Positions 13,683 to 22,316 are shown, counted from the stretch's first letter. The stretch: DNA of 35,680 nucleotides from Caldiserica bacterium UBA4822 (GCA_002402295.1 DHFO01000044.1:1-35680); one strand, 5' to 3'. Notes: generated from the sequence alone by a model not told the origin. Made by a program: numbers and translations.

Positions 13683-14582
13683 GTGACGGCATTTCTGTTT
13701 CCTGGACAGGGGTCCCAGTACGTTGGGATGGCACATCATATTCCGGACGTCGAGGCATCCCGTCAGTTGTTCGCTCAAGCGAGTTCCGTCCTTGGTTTCG
13801 ACCTGTGGAAGTTGATTGAAACGGGTGATGAAGGTACGCTCATGCGAACGGAAAACACACAGCCGGCCCTGTTTGTCACAGAGCTGGCGTGGGCCCAGGC
13901 TTTGTCAAGGAGGGGTATCACGGCAGACATCGCAGCCGGGCACAGCCTGGGCGAATTCAGTGCATTGTGCTATGCAGGCGCTTTCTCCTTTGAGGATGGC
14001 GTTCGACTCGTGCAGCAGCGCGGTGCGCTGATGGCCAAGGCAGTCTCCAACAGCCCGGGGAGTATGGCAGCGGTCATCGGCCTCAACAGTGACGACCTTG
14101 CGGCAGTACTTGCTGAGGGGCACAAGGCCGGCATTGTTGAACCTGCTAACTACAACGCAGTAGACCAGACTGTCGTGTCGGGCGAGGCAGCAGCTGTTGA
14201 GAAGGTGGTGCAGTCGGTGAAGGCTCTTGGCCGAGGCCGGGCGATCCCACTCAAGGTCGGGGCACCTTTTCACTCCTCAATCATGGCAGCCGGGGCAACC
14301 GAGTTTGAGCGCGTTCTGAAAGAAATCACGCTGGCGCAGCCCCAGATTCCTGTCGTCAACAATGTAGCCGCCGCTGTCGAGAGCAACCCCGGAACCATCC
14401 GTTCCTGCCTGGTCGCTCAGTTCAGGAACCCGGTGCAGTGGGTGCGCACGATGGGCGTATTACAGGAAAAGGGCGTCGACCGCTATGTTGAAGTCGGACC
14501 GAGGAATGTGCTCACAGCACTGGCGAAGAAGGCAGTTTCAGGGGCGACCCTTGAAGCGGTCGAGGAGATGACGTGGCAGTGA
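13683..14582 (+). CDS. fabD: Malonyl-CoA:ACP transacylase FabD
   Basis: FabD moves malonyl from CoA to the acyl carrier protein at the start of type II fatty acid synthesis. The 299-residue protein begins MTAFLFPGQGSQYVGM and has the nucleophile motif GHSLGE with Ser88, the QQRGALM arginine segment, the NYNAVDQTVVSG region and the APFHSSIM histidine. The GTG at 13683 follows GGGGGAGGT. It heads fabD-fabG-acpP-fabF and overlaps fabG by 10 bases. Confidence 0.96.
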   Translation: MTAFLFPGQGSQYVGMAHHIPDVEASRQLFAQASSVLGFDLWKLIETGDEGTLMRTENTQPALFVTELAWAQALSRRGITADIAAGHSLGEFSALCYAGAFSFEDGVRLVQQRGALMAKAVSNSPGSMAAVIGLNSDDLAAVLAEGHKAGIVEPANYNAVDQTVVSGEAAAVEKVVQSVKALGRGRAIPLKVGAPFHSSIMAAGATEFERVLKEITLAQPQIPVVNNVAAAVESNPGTIRSCLVAQFRNPVQWVRTMGVLQEKGVDRYVEVGPRNVLTALAKKAVSGATLEAVEEMTWQ

Positions 14583-15322
14583 CGCTGCAAGGCAAGACCG
14601 CGGTTGTGACGGGCGGCTCGCGAGGCATCGGCAGAGGCATCGCACTCGAGGTAGCCGCGCGTGGTGCGAGCGTGGTCATCGACTATCATACCAACCGTCA
14701 GGCGGCGGACGAGGTCAGTTCCCGGATCCGCGAACTCGGGCAGACATGTGTGGTAGTTCAGGCGGATGTAGGCGACCCGGTTCAGGCGGACGCGCTGGTG
14801 GAAGCTGGTATCAAGGTCACGGGCTCGCTGGACATTCTGGTGAGTAATGCCGGGATTACGAGGGATGCTCTCCTGGTGCGCATGACCGACGAAAAGTGGT
14901 CGGAGGTTCTGCGCACCAACTTGACCGGGGCATTCAATGTGACCCGCGCCGCGGGCCGCCAGATGATGCGTCAACGCAGCGGGCGCATCGTGCTCATTTC
15001 TTCTGTCGTCGCACTCACAGGCAATGTCGGCCAAGCGAACTATGCCGCGAGCAAAGCGGGCACCATAGCGCTGGCGCGGACAGCTGCCAAGGAACTCGGA
15101 CCAAGGGGCGTCACCGTAAACGTTATAGCGCCCGGTTTTGTGGAGACGGACATGACAATGTCGCTTGACAGTGACGTCATATCTGCGTATCTTGCCAGCA
15201 TTCCGCTTCACCGCAGTGGAACGCCTGACGATATTGCCAGGGCCGTCGCGTTTCTCGTTAGCGACGAAGCGTCGTATATTACAGGCCAGGTTCTCGCAGT
15301 CGACGGCGGCATGTCGTGCTGA
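14573..15322 (+). CDS. fabG: 3-oxoacyl-ACP reductase FabG
   Basis: FabG is the NADPH-dependent reductase of the elongation cycle. This 249-residue SDR has the cofactor loop TGGSRGIG (13-20), the NAG motif (SNAG, 91-94), the active-site Ser144 region LISS, and Tyr157/Lys161 in NYAASK, and ends ITGQVLAVDGGMSC as FabG proteins do. The GTG at 14573 follows GAGGAG and overlaps the fabD stop; a second GTG at 14579 is possible. Position between fabD and acpP separates it from other SDRs, including the one at 32949. Confidence 0.95.
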   Translation: MAVTLQGKTAVVTGGSRGIGRGIALEVAARGASVVIDYHTNRQAADEVSSRIRELGQTCVVVQADVGDPVQADALVEAGIKVTGSLDILVSNAGITRDALLVRMTDEKWSEVLRTNLTGAFNVTRAAGRQMMRQRSGRIVLISSVVALTGNVGQANYAASKAGTIALARTAAKELGPRGVTVNVIAPGFVETDMTMSLDSDVISAYLASIPLHRSGTPDDIARAVAFLVSDEASYITGQVLAVDGGMSC

Positions 15323-15355
15323 GGCGCTTGGAACCATTTTGTTTGGAGGTATGAA

Positions 15356-15598
15356 ATGACAAAGGATGAAGTTCGCGCGAAAGTCATTGAGATTGCCAAG
15401 GAGAAGTTGGGAGTGGATGAGGCACGCATCACCGATGATGCTCTGTACGTGAAGGACCTCGGTGCTGACTCGCTTGCGCTGGTTGACATCACCATGGCAC
15501 TCGAAGACGCGTTTGGCACGTCGATTCCGGATGAGGACATTGAGAAAATCGCATCAGTGGGACAGACGGTCGACTACGTGATGTCCCACATGTCCTAG
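15356..15598 (+). CDS. acpP: Acyl carrier protein
   Basis: An 80-residue acidic four-helix carrier protein with the phosphopantetheine site Ser39 in DLGADSLALVD. It carries growing acyl chains between the Fab enzymes. The ATG follows TTTGGAGGTATGAA and lies 33 bases after fabG, inside the fab operon. All typical ACP segments, including the C-terminal IEKIASVGQTVDYV, are intact. Confidence 0.97.
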   Translation: MTKDEVRAKVIEIAKEKLGVDEARITDDALYVKDLGADSLALVDITMALEDAFGTSIPDEDIEKIASVGQTVDYVMSHMS

Positions 15599-15625
15599 CC
15601 AGCTCGCGGAGGAGAAAAGAACGAC

Positions 15626-16870
15626 ATGGGACGGACCCGGGTCGTCGTTTCCGGACTCGGCGTCATATCGCCGGTCGGCAACAGCGTACCGGCATTCGAG
15701 GCAGCGCTGGCCGCGGGAGTCTCGGGCGTCGGACCAATCACGCGGTTTGACACCAGTACCAGCAACTGCCGTATAGCAGCCGAGGTCAAGGGATTTGACC
15801 CTGAGCAGTATTTCGAGAAGCGCGAGGTCGGACGCACAGACCGCGTTCAGCAACTGGCCCTTGCCGCGGCGCAGGAGGCTATTGTTGACGCAGGCCTTGA
15901 CCTGGAAGCCGAGGACCGGGAGCGCATCGGGGTCTATGTGACCAGTGGCATCGGGGGCGACAGCACGTTCGAGTCCGAGGTTCTCCAGCTGGGAGCCAAG
16001 GGCCCTTCGCGGGTCTCCCCGTTCTTCATCCCGAAGGTCATCATAGACTCCATTCCTGCCACGATAGCAATGCGGTTCCGACTGTACGGCGGTACCAGCT
16101 CAGTTGTCAGTGCCTGCTCGAGCGGAACCCAGATGCTTGGAGAGGCCTTTGAGGCCATCCGGCGCGGCGACGCAGACGTCATTGTCACCGGCGCGGCGGA
16201 TGCCGCGGTGACCATGAGCGCGATTGGTGGATTTGCCAACATGCGTGCACTGTCGACACGTAACGACGACCCGGCTCATGCGTCACGCCCGTTTGACAAG
16301 GAGCGTGACGGCTTTGTGCTCGGCGAGGGCGCCGGGGTACTCATCCTCGAGAGTCTTGACCACGCGCTGGCCCGGGGCGCGCACATCTACGGGGAGATTC
16401 TCGCGCAGGCGGTCACCTCTGACGCATATCACATCACGCTGCCCGACCCCGAGGCAACCCAGATTGTCCGGGCAATGCGACTGGCGATTGGGCGTGCAGG
16501 GCTGACTCCCGCCGATATTGACTATGTCAACGCGCATGGCACCTCCACTCCTGCCAACGACAAGACAGAATCTCTCGCGCTCCAGAAGTTGTTCGGGGAA
16601 TGCGCGCGGAGTGTACCAGTCAGCTCAACCAAGTCCATGATCGGGCATCTGCTGGGCGCGGCTGGCGCCGTAGAAGCGGTCGCGTGCATGCTGACCATCA
16701 AGAACGATATCATCTATCCGACCATCAACTACACAACACCAGACCCGGAGTGTCCCCTCGACTATGTGCCTAACACAGGCCGGGCTGCGCACGTACGCCA
16801 CATCCTCAAAGAGTCATTTGGCTTCGGTGGTCACAACGTGTGCCTGGTCCTTGGACGGTACGAAGCCTAG
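15626..16870 (+). CDS. fabF: 3-oxoacyl-ACP synthase II (KAS II, FabF)
   Basis: FabF is the condensing enzyme that elongates acyl-ACP with malonyl-ACP. The 414-residue thiolase-fold protein has the Cys-His-His set: Cys164 in SACSSGTQ, His304 in NAHGTSTPANDKTE and His341 in SMIGHLLGAAGAVEA, plus Lys336 and the terminal GFGGHN. The nucleophile context SACSSG differs slightly from the common TACA(S/T)G. The ATG follows GCGGAGGAG. It is the last gene of the fab operon before a strong terminator. No fabH, fabZ or enoyl-ACP reductase is present nearby. Confidence 0.95.
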   Translation: MGRTRVVVSGLGVISPVGNSVPAFEAALAAGVSGVGPITRFDTSTSNCRIAAEVKGFDPEQYFEKREVGRTDRVQQLALAAAQEAIVDAGLDLEAEDRERIGVYVTSGIGGDSTFESEVLQLGAKGPSRVSPFFIPKVIIDSIPATIAMRFRLYGGTSSVVSACSSGTQMLGEAFEAIRRGDADVIVTGAADAAVTMSAIGGFANMRALSTRNDDPAHASRPFDKERDGFVLGEGAGVLILESLDHALARGAHIYGEILAQAVTSDAYHITLPDPEATQIVRAMRLAIGRAGLTPADIDYVNAHGTSTPANDKTESLALQKLFGECARSVPVSSTKSMIGHLLGAAGAVEAVACMLTIKNDIIYPTINYTTPDPECPLDYVPNTGRAAHVRHILKESFGFGGHNVCLVLGRYEA

Positions 16871-16899
16871 ACTACTCACCTGCTGAACGGGAACCAAAG

Positions 16900-16934
16900 A
16901 ACACCCCCTTGTACGCTCTGTACAAGGGGGTGTT
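16900..16934. terminator. Bidirectional terminator between fabF and the ferredoxin gene
   Basis: A perfect 15-bp stem, AACACCCCCTTGTAC against GTACAAGGGGGTGTT, with a 5-base loop. It lies between the convergent fabF and ferredoxin genes. The U-tract is short on both strands (TTTG on plus, TTCTTTGG on minus), but the stem is very stable and correctly placed for both. Confidence 0.8.
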
Positions 16935-16959
16935 TGCCTGATATGAGGCCTTGCCCCGA

Positions 16960-17151
16960 TTACTCCTGAATGGTGATTGCTGCCACGGGGCACGACTCAG
17001 CTGCCTCCTGGCAGCATCCGGCGGCACCGCAGTCCGCTCCCTCAATAACTTCAGCCTTGCCAAGTTCATCATTGAGCCGGAATATCGCGTCGCACAAGGC
17101 AACACAGGCTCCACAACCGATACAGGCCTCCTGATCAATGGTCGCTTTCAT
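16960..17151 (-). CDS. Ferredoxin, single [4Fe-4S] cluster type
   Basis: A 63-residue electron carrier. Cys10, Cys13 and Cys16 (CIGCGAC) with Cys54 (ESCPVAAI) would bind one [4Fe-4S] cluster, as in Thermotoga-type ferredoxins. The second-cluster motif is degenerate and the remaining cysteines (C20, C41, C46, C47) could form a disulfide. The ATG follows AGGAGGAAC. It has its own promoter and so is a single-gene unit next to proS. A likely role is accepting electrons from the 2-oxoacid oxidoreductase encoded at 23098-25681, but that is inference. Confidence 0.92.
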   Translation of the reverse strand: MKATIDQEACIGCGACVALCDAIFRLNDELGKAEVIEGADCGAAGCCQEAAESCPVAAITIQE

Positions 17152-17184
17152 TGTTCCTCCTCGAGTCTACTAACATGTAGCGCT

Positions 17185-17212
17185 ATTCTAGCGGTTAGGG
17201 CACACGTGTCAA
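17185..17212 (-). promoter_or_regulatory. Ferredoxin gene promoter
   Basis: On the minus strand TTGACA (17212-17207), 16 bases, TAGAAT (17190-17185), 34 bases before the ferredoxin ATG and just past the proS stop. It explains how this small gene can be expressed independently of proS. Confidence 0.8.
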
Positions 17213-17221
17213 TTCCGCACG

Positions 17222-18937
17222 TCAGGGACTCGTTCGCATAAGGTCTTCGATGAATGCTGGCGCCTCGTGTGCTGGCACACTGTTCTTGTCGGCCTTGTTC
17301 CCGCGGAGCGTAACCTCGAAGTTTCCTGTCTTGAGAAATGAGTTTCCTACCACAACCTGGACCGGGAAGCCTAGGAGGTCCGCATCGTTGAACTTGACAC
17401 CTGCAGACTCCTCACGGTCATCGATGACAGCGCTGACACCGGCTTTCTCCAAGGCGTCATGAAGGTCGAGAGCTGCGTGCCAGACGGCGTCGTCTCCCTT
17501 GTTGAGCGGAATCACGATGACCTCGTAGGGCGCCACCGCCGTTGGCCAGATAATGCCCTTGTCGTCGTGGTGCTGCTCGATGACGGCCGCCATTGTCCGT
17601 CCGATGCCGATGCCGTAGCATCCCATGACGTAGGGCTTTTCGCTGCCGTCTTCATCTACGAAGCTGGCGTGAAGCGGCACGCTGTATTTTGTGCCGAGCT
17701 TGAACGTATGACCAACTTCAATTCCGGTTGCCGTGTGCAATAGCTTGCCACAGACGGGGCAGCAGTCGCCAGCCCGAACGGTCCTGATGTCTGCAACGAA
17801 CGCGGGTTTAAGGTCGCGGTCCGGGACGAGGTTGCGAACATGGAACCCATCCGCTCCCGCTCCCGCGATGTACGCCGCTTCCTGCTGTACCGACGCATCC
17901 ACAACCACGGGCACGCTGACGCCTGCCGGGCCGACTGATCCTGCATGTACGCCGAGAGTGGCCATAAGCTCGTCGTCCGTGGCCAGACGATCCTCTTGAC
18001 CGTGAACGACTTTACGCAGCTTCGTTTCGTTGACGTCATCATCACCGCTCACGACCGCAAGTACCGGCTTGTTGTCAACAATGTAGAGGATGGATTTCAG
18101 TGTCGCGGCGGCGTCAACCCCAAAGAACTGGGCCACTTCCACGATGGAGTGGATGGCGGGCGTCGCAACCGTTTCCATGGCAGTGACCGAATCGGCCGCC
18201 GGAGGCAGAGCACTAGAGCGCTGGGCTCTCGCGATCTCGAGGTTGGCTGCATACCCACAGGCATCGCACGCTGCGTATGAGCACTCGCCGTTCTCGGCGA
18301 GGACGGTGAACTCATGCGACGACGACCCCCCGATGGCCCCCGAGTCTGCCTGAATCGGTCTGAACGTAAGGCCGACGCGATGGAAGATGTTGTTGTAAGC
18401 TTCAACCATCAGCGCGTAGCTTGCTTCAACGGCGGTCTCGTCACGGTCGAAGCTGTAGGCGTCGAGCATCACGAATTCGCGGCTGCGGATAAGGCCGTAC
18501 CGTGGTCGGATTTCGTCACGATACTTGTTTGTAATGTGATAAAGGTTGAATGGCAGTTCTTTGTAGGAATGCCGTTCGGCCCCCACGACAGATGTCACCA
18601 TTTCCTCGTGCGTTGGTCCAAGGCAAAACGGACGCCCCTTTCTATCCGTAAGCTTGAACATCTCGTCGCCATACAGGTCCCACCGTCCGGTTGCCTGCCA
18701 TGGCTCTGCCGGCATCAGCAATGGCATCAGGATTTCCTGTGCGCCATGACTGTCCATTTCCTCTCGCACGATGGTCTCGATGCGCTGCTTGACCCGCAGG
18801 CCAAGGTTCAGATAGGTGTAGATGCCAGAAGCGGACTTGCGCAGCAGACCCGCTCGAAGCATCAGCTGGCCGCTGACCGTATCAGCGTCCTGGGGGACTT
18901 CCCGCAGACGCGGTGCGAAGATTTTGCTCAGGTACAA
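17222..18937 (-). CDS. proS: Prolyl-tRNA synthetase (bacterial type with editing insertion)
   Basis: A 571-residue class II synthetase charging tRNA-Pro. Seen are LRKSASGIYTYLNLGLRV, motif 2 with FRDEIRPRYGLIRSREF-like sequence (YRDEIRPRYGLIRSREFVM), the cysteine region GECSYAACDACGYAAN before the INS editing domain, motif 3 MGCYGIGIGRTMAA and the C-terminal anticodon-binding domain. The start is the TTG at 18937, with GAGGAGG directly upstream; the family's LYLSKIFAPRLREVP N-terminus begins there. A longer frame to 18997 lacks a binding site. Its promoter appears to share a -35 box with the divergent kinase gene. Confidence 0.95.
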   Translation of the reverse strand: MYLSKIFAPRLREVPQDADTVSGQLMLRAGLLRKSASGIYTYLNLGLRVKQRIETIVREEMDSHGAQEILMPLLMPAEPWQATGRWDLYGDEMFKLTDRKGRPFCLGPTHEEMVTSVVGAERHSYKELPFNLYHITNKYRDEIRPRYGLIRSREFVMLDAYSFDRDETAVEASYALMVEAYNNIFHRVGLTFRPIQADSGAIGGSSSHEFTVLAENGECSYAACDACGYAANLEIARAQRSSALPPAADSVTAMETVATPAIHSIVEVAQFFGVDAAATLKSILYIVDNKPVLAVVSGDDDVNETKLRKVVHGQEDRLATDDELMATLGVHAGSVGPAGVSVPVVVDASVQQEAAYIAGAGADGFHVRNLVPDRDLKPAFVADIRTVRAGDCCPVCGKLLHTATGIEVGHTFKLGTKYSVPLHASFVDEDGSEKPYVMGCYGIGIGRTMAAVIEQHHDDKGIIWPTAVAPYEVIVIPLNKGDDAVWHAALDLHDALEKAGVSAVIDDREESAGVKFNDADLLGFPVQVVVGNSFLKTGNFEVTLRGNKADKNSVPAHEAPAFIEDLMRTSP

Positions 18938-18968
18938 GGTTTCCTCCTCGTGGCTTGAAATGACTTCT

Positions 18969-19019
18969 ATAGTACAGGGAGCGAGCCACTTTTGCAAGGG
19001 AGCAGATTGTTGCTACTAT
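18969..19019. promoter_or_regulatory. Divergent proS and deoxynucleoside kinase promoters sharing one -35 box
   Basis: The hexamer TTGCAA at 18992-18997 is its own reverse complement. On the minus strand it is followed after 17 bases by TACTAT (18974-18969), toward proS. On the plus strand it is followed after 16 bases by TACTAT (19014-19019), toward the kinase gene. Each half resembles other promoters in the window. If both work, polymerase can bind in only one direction at a time. Confidence 0.55.
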
Positions 19020-19161
19020 TGACGGTACCGGGGACAGGCGGGCCGGACGTAGTGAGGCGCAGTGCACTGCAGGGGCTTTGATGTTCAGTCACTGCGGCCG
19101 TGCTGGGGCAGTGGCCGTTTGAAGGATTCCTGGGTAAATGACAGGACCGCTGGGGGAAACT

Positions 19162-19743
19162 ATGTATCTGGTGATTGCAGGCAACATAGGCGCAGGGAAG
19201 ACCTCGCTTGCGCAGATGCTCTCGCGGGAACTTGGCTTTTCTGTGTATTTTGAGGCGTTCGGCGAGAACCCCTTTCTTCCAAGTTATTACCAGGACATGC
19301 GACGGTGGGCGTTCGCCACCCAGATCAGTTTCCTTGCCCTCAGGTACGAGCAGCTGCTTAATCATGTGCTCATGAGCGAAATTCCAGCAATACTTGACCG
19401 GTCCATCTACGAGGACCGCGAGATCTTTGCTAAGGCCCTGGTGCGGGATGGCCTGATGTCGATGGATGAGTGGAGCACCTATGACAAGCTATATCAGCTC
19501 ATGGTGCGCAGGCTCCCGAATCCCAACCTGTTGGTGTACCTGCGTCGGGACGTACCCACGCTGCTTGCCAACATACGCAAACGCAACAGGAGTATCGAGA
19601 ACATCAGCGGAGAATACCTTGAAGGCTTGAACAAACAGTACGAGGAGTTCTATGCGGGATGGCATTACCCCAAGGTCGTGTTCGAGGAGGATATCTTCGA
19701 GCGCCGGGATGACATCCTGCAGCTTGTCAATGGTGCACTGTAG
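19162..19743 (+). CDS. Deoxynucleoside kinase (dGK/dAK family)
   Basis: A 193-residue kinase that phosphorylates deoxynucleosides in nucleotide salvage. It has the P-loop GNIGAGKTSL near the N-terminus, the substrate-binding E-A-F segment, the conserved DRSIYEDREIFAK (DRS/ERD motif), LLVYLRRDVPTLLANIRKRNR as the arginine lid, and a closing LNKQYEEFY. This matches bacterial deoxyadenosine/deoxyguanosine kinases; substrate preference cannot be told. The ATG at 19162 follows GGGGGAAAC; an ATG 24 bases upstream has no such site. The mRNA leader from the predicted promoter is about 135 bases. Confidence 0.88.
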   Translation: MYLVIAGNIGAGKTSLAQMLSRELGFSVYFEAFGENPFLPSYYQDMRRWAFATQISFLALRYEQLLNHVLMSEIPAILDRSIYEDREIFAKALVRDGLMSMDEWSTYDKLYQLMVRRLPNPNLLVYLRRDVPTLLANIRKRNRSIENISGEYLEGLNKQYEEFYAGWHYPKVVFEEDIFERRDDILQLVNGAL

Positions 19744-19745
19744 AG

Positions 19746-19763
19746 AAAAGCTGTTGCTTTTTT
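19746..19763 (+). terminator. Weak terminator after the deoxynucleoside kinase
   Basis: A 6-bp stem AAAAGC-TGTT-GCTTTT ending in six T residues, three bases after the kinase stop codon. The stem is short, so termination is probably partial. Confidence 0.4.
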
Positions 19764-19772
19764 CACAAGCAC

Positions 19773-19800
19773 TTGCAATGTCCTCCCATGGGTCTACAAT
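19773..19800 (+). promoter_or_regulatory. Glutamate dehydrogenase gene promoter
   Basis: TTGCAA (19773-19778), 16 bases, TACAAT (19795-19800), about 80 bases before the gdhA ATG. The layout matches the dnaX and kinase promoters. Confidence 0.7.
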
Positions 19801-19882
19801 AGATTATGGCGTTTGAAAGCCCCATAACGGGACGGCCCTCCGCCACTGTGGAGAGCCAGCGCCACATGTCACGGAGGCTATT

Positions 19883-21145
19883 ATGGCAGGCGAGAAGAAC
19901 TGGTTCCAGGTAGCTCAGGACAGAATCAAGATCGCAGGCGCCAAACTAGGTCAGAACTCCGAGATCACGGAGATTCTCTGCAACCCCCAGCGGACACTGT
20001 GCGTGTCGATCCCCGTTCGTATGGATAACGGAACGACCAGGGTGTTTCTAGGGTATCGGTGCCAGCACAATGATGCCGTTGGACCAACCAAAGGTGGCAT
20101 CCGATTCCATCAGGACGAGACCATCGAGGATGTTGAGGCCCTGGCGACGCTGATGACACTGAAGTGTGCGGTTGTTGGTCTTCCGTACGGTGGCGGCAAA
20201 GGTGGAGTTGTCGTGGATCCCTCCAAGTTGTCCACCGGCGAGCTTGAGCGTCTTTCACGCGGCTTTGTGCGTGCGCTGGGAACGTTCCTCGGGCCTGACC
20301 GGGACGTGCCGGCTCCCGATGTGAACACGAATGGGCAGATCATGGCATGGATGGTTGATGAATACAGCAAGATGACGGGCCATAACACGCCGGCACTGAT
20401 GACTGGCAAGCCCATCATCCTTGGCGGATCCCTGGGACGCACTGCTGCGACAGGTCTTGGTGGCGTGTACTGCCTGCGCATTGCGGCAAAGAAGCTGGGC
20501 ATGAATCTCAAGGGAGCAACCGTGGCCATTGAGGGATTTGGCAACGTAGGATTCTACGCTGCGAAGATTCTGCATGACGAGGACGGAGCAAAGGTCGTGG
20601 GCATCACGATGGTCAGCGGCGGCGTGTACGATCCCGATGGCATTGACCCCGACGACCTCAAGGCATATGAGAACAAGAATGGCACGGTGAGAGGATACAA
20701 GGGGCACGACAACATCTCGAACGAACAGCTTCGTGCTCTCGACGTGGACGTGTACATTCCGGCAGCTCTGCAGAACGCAATTGTCAAGGAGAATGCGAAG
20801 GATGTCAAGGCGAAGATCGTCGTCGAGCTCGCGAATGGTGGCATTAATCCCGACGCGGACGAGATTCTCGAGAAGAACGGCGCTTTCGTGGTTCCGGACA
20901 TCCTTGGCAATGCAGGCGGTGTGACTGTCTCGTACTTCGAGTGGGTTCAGAACAACTACGGATACTATTGGGCCGAGAAGGAAATCAACGAGAAGCTCGA
21001 ACGTGTCATGAGCGAAGCATTCGAGCGCGTCTACAACATGTACTCGAGGCACAGAGCCGACAAGGTGACTATGCGCATGGCTGCGGACATGGTGGCGGTC
21101 GAGCGGGTCGGCGACGCCATCAAGACTCGCGGCTGGGTAGCCTGA
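19883..21145 (+). CDS. gdhA: Glutamate dehydrogenase (Glu/Leu/Phe/Val dehydrogenase family)
   Basis: A 420-residue hexameric-type dehydrogenase that interconverts glutamate and 2-oxoglutarate plus ammonia. The catalytic set is intact: Lys70 in GPTKGGIRFH, Lys94 in MTLKCAVVGLPYGG, Lys106 in GGGKGG and Asp146 in PAPDVNT, followed by a Rossmann domain with IEGFGNVGFYAA. Length and N-terminus fit the short NAD-linked GDHs of fermentative anaerobes and archaea; cofactor preference is not decided. The ATG follows CGGAGG. Just upstream of the butyrate kinase/oxidoreductase block, it can supply 2-oxoglutarate for transamination of amino acids being fermented. Confidence 0.95.
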   Translation: MAGEKNWFQVAQDRIKIAGAKLGQNSEITEILCNPQRTLCVSIPVRMDNGTTRVFLGYRCQHNDAVGPTKGGIRFHQDETIEDVEALATLMTLKCAVVGLPYGGGKGGVVVDPSKLSTGELERLSRGFVRALGTFLGPDRDVPAPDVNTNGQIMAWMVDEYSKMTGHNTPALMTGKPIILGGSLGRTAATGLGGVYCLRIAAKKLGMNLKGATVAIEGFGNVGFYAAKILHDEDGAKVVGITMVSGGVYDPDGIDPDDLKAYENKNGTVRGYKGHDNISNEQLRALDVDVYIPAALQNAIVKENAKDVKAKIVVELANGGINPDADEILEKNGAFVVPDILGNAGGVTVSYFEWVQNNYGYYWAEKEINEKLERVMSEAFERVYNMYSRHRADKVTMRMAADMVAVERVGDAIKTRGWVA

Positions 21146-21156
21146 CGTATGACATG

Positions 21157-21188
21157 GCAGAGGGAAGACCCGAGGGTCTTCCCTCTGC
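21157..21188 (+). terminator. Perfect 15-bp inverted repeat between gdhA and buk
   Basis: GCAGAGGGAAGACCC (21157-21171) and GGGTCTTCCCTCTGC (21174-21188) are perfect complements separated by two bases. It begins 11 bases after the gdhA stop and ends 30 bases before the buk start. No T-run follows, so it may be a terminator, a partial attenuator or an mRNA processing or stabilising stem. Confidence 0.6.
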
Positions 21189-21218
21189 TCGGGTGCAGAC
21201 AGTTCTGTGGAGGGCACT

Positions 21219-22316
21219 TTGAATTACAGGATACTTGTCGTAAATCCCGGCTCCACGAGCACCAAGCTTTCGGTCTTTGAAGATGCCGTTCCGGTAGCGG
21301 CTGAAACCGTCTCGCACGACACTTCGGCACTCAGCAGGTATACACAGCTCATGGACCAGCTGCCAATGCGGCTGGAGATTGTCAAGGAGTTCCTTTTCAG
21401 GCACGGAGTGCACGTTTCTGATCTCTCCGCTGTCGCGTGTCGTGGCGGACTGCTGCGACCTCTTCCATCCGGGACCTACCTCGTGAACGAGGCTATGGTG
21501 GAGGAGCTGCAGAACCCCAGTCTGGGAGCGCATGCATCGAACCTTGCGGCGTGTATCGGGTACGAACTGTTTCGGGAATCGGGAGTGCCAGCGTACATCG
21601 TAGACCCCATCGTCGTGGACGAACTTGAACCACTGGCGCGTCTGACAGGGCTCAAAGGAATCGAACGCATCAGCATCTTTCACGCGCTGAACCAGAAGGC
21701 GGTCGCGCGACAGGCAGCCGCTGACATGGGCAGGTCCTATGAGTCGTTGAATCTCATCATGGTCCACCTTGGCGGGGGTATCTCGGTGGGCGCTCATCAC
21801 CATGGTCGGGTCATCGATGTCAACAATGCACTGAATGGCGATGGTCCGTTCGCGCCCGAGCGTGCGGGAAGCCTTCCGGCAGTGGGTCTTGTGCAGTTGT
21901 GCTTCTCAGGCAAGTACTCCGAACCGGAAATCATGAAGCTGCTTGCGGGCAAGGGTGGCCTTGTAAGCCATCTTGGAACGAACGACGCCCGTGTCGTTGA
22001 GGGAATGATTGATTCGGGTGACGAGCACGCGCGCCTTGTGTATCAAGCAATGGGGTACACAGTAGCGAAGACTGTCGGCGCCATGGCAACGGTGCTCAGC
22101 GGTGATGTGGACGCTATTGTACTCACAGGTGGGATGGCCCGGTCACGGATGCTTGTCGACGACATCATCAGGAGGGTCCAGTTTATCGCTCCAGTCAAAC
22201 AGTACCCCGGCGAGGACGAAATGAGGGCACTTGCGGAAGGTGTCCTGCGTGTTCTCGATGGGTCGGTGGCTGCCGCTGACTATCCACCGGCTCATCGCAC
22301 GCGAGGCGACACCTGA
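21219..22316 (+). CDS. buk: Butyrate kinase (acetate/butyrate kinase family)
   Basis: Butyrate kinase converts acyl-phosphate and ADP to the free acid and ATP. The 365-residue protein starts NYRILVVNPGSTSTKLSVF and shows LIMVHLGGGISVGAHHHGRVIDVNNALNGDGPF and IVLTGGMARSRML, which fit Buk rather than acetate kinase. Branched-chain acyl-phosphates are also used by some members. The TTG at 21219 is preferred because GGAGGG lies just upstream; an in-frame GTG at 21207 is possible. It precedes the ATPase and oxidoreductase genes, so ATP from isobutyryl- or isovaleryl-phosphate is likely. No phosphotransbutyrylase gene is in the window. Confidence 0.93.
   Translation: MNYRILVVNPGSTSTKLSVFEDAVPVAAETVSHDTSALSRYTQLMDQLPMRLEIVKEFLFRHGVHVSDLSAVACRGGLLRPLPSGTYLVNEAMVEELQNPSLGAHASNLAACIGYELFRESGVPAYIVDPIVVDELEPLARLTGLKGIERISIFHALNQKAVARQAAADMGRSYESLNLIMVHLGGGISVGAHHHGRVIDVNNALNGDGPFAPERAGSLPAVGLVQLCFSGKYSEPEIMKLLAGKGGLVSHLGTNDARVVEGMIDSGDEHARLVYQAMGYTVAKTVGAMATVLSGDVDAIVLTGGMARSRMLVDDIIRRVQFIAPVKQYPGEDEMRALAEGVLRVLDGSVAAADYPPAHRTRGDT

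Noticed and set aside
18938..19161. T-box or other riboswitch upstream of proS or the kinase gene
   Set aside because: No T-box core sequence or antiterminator on either strand. Only short inverted repeats such as CACTGC/GCAGTG are present.
20255..21217. A 320-codon minus-strand open frame opposite gdhA
   Set aside because: Antisense shadow caused by the codon bias of the highly biased gdhA gene; no homology is recognised and there is no ribosome binding site.
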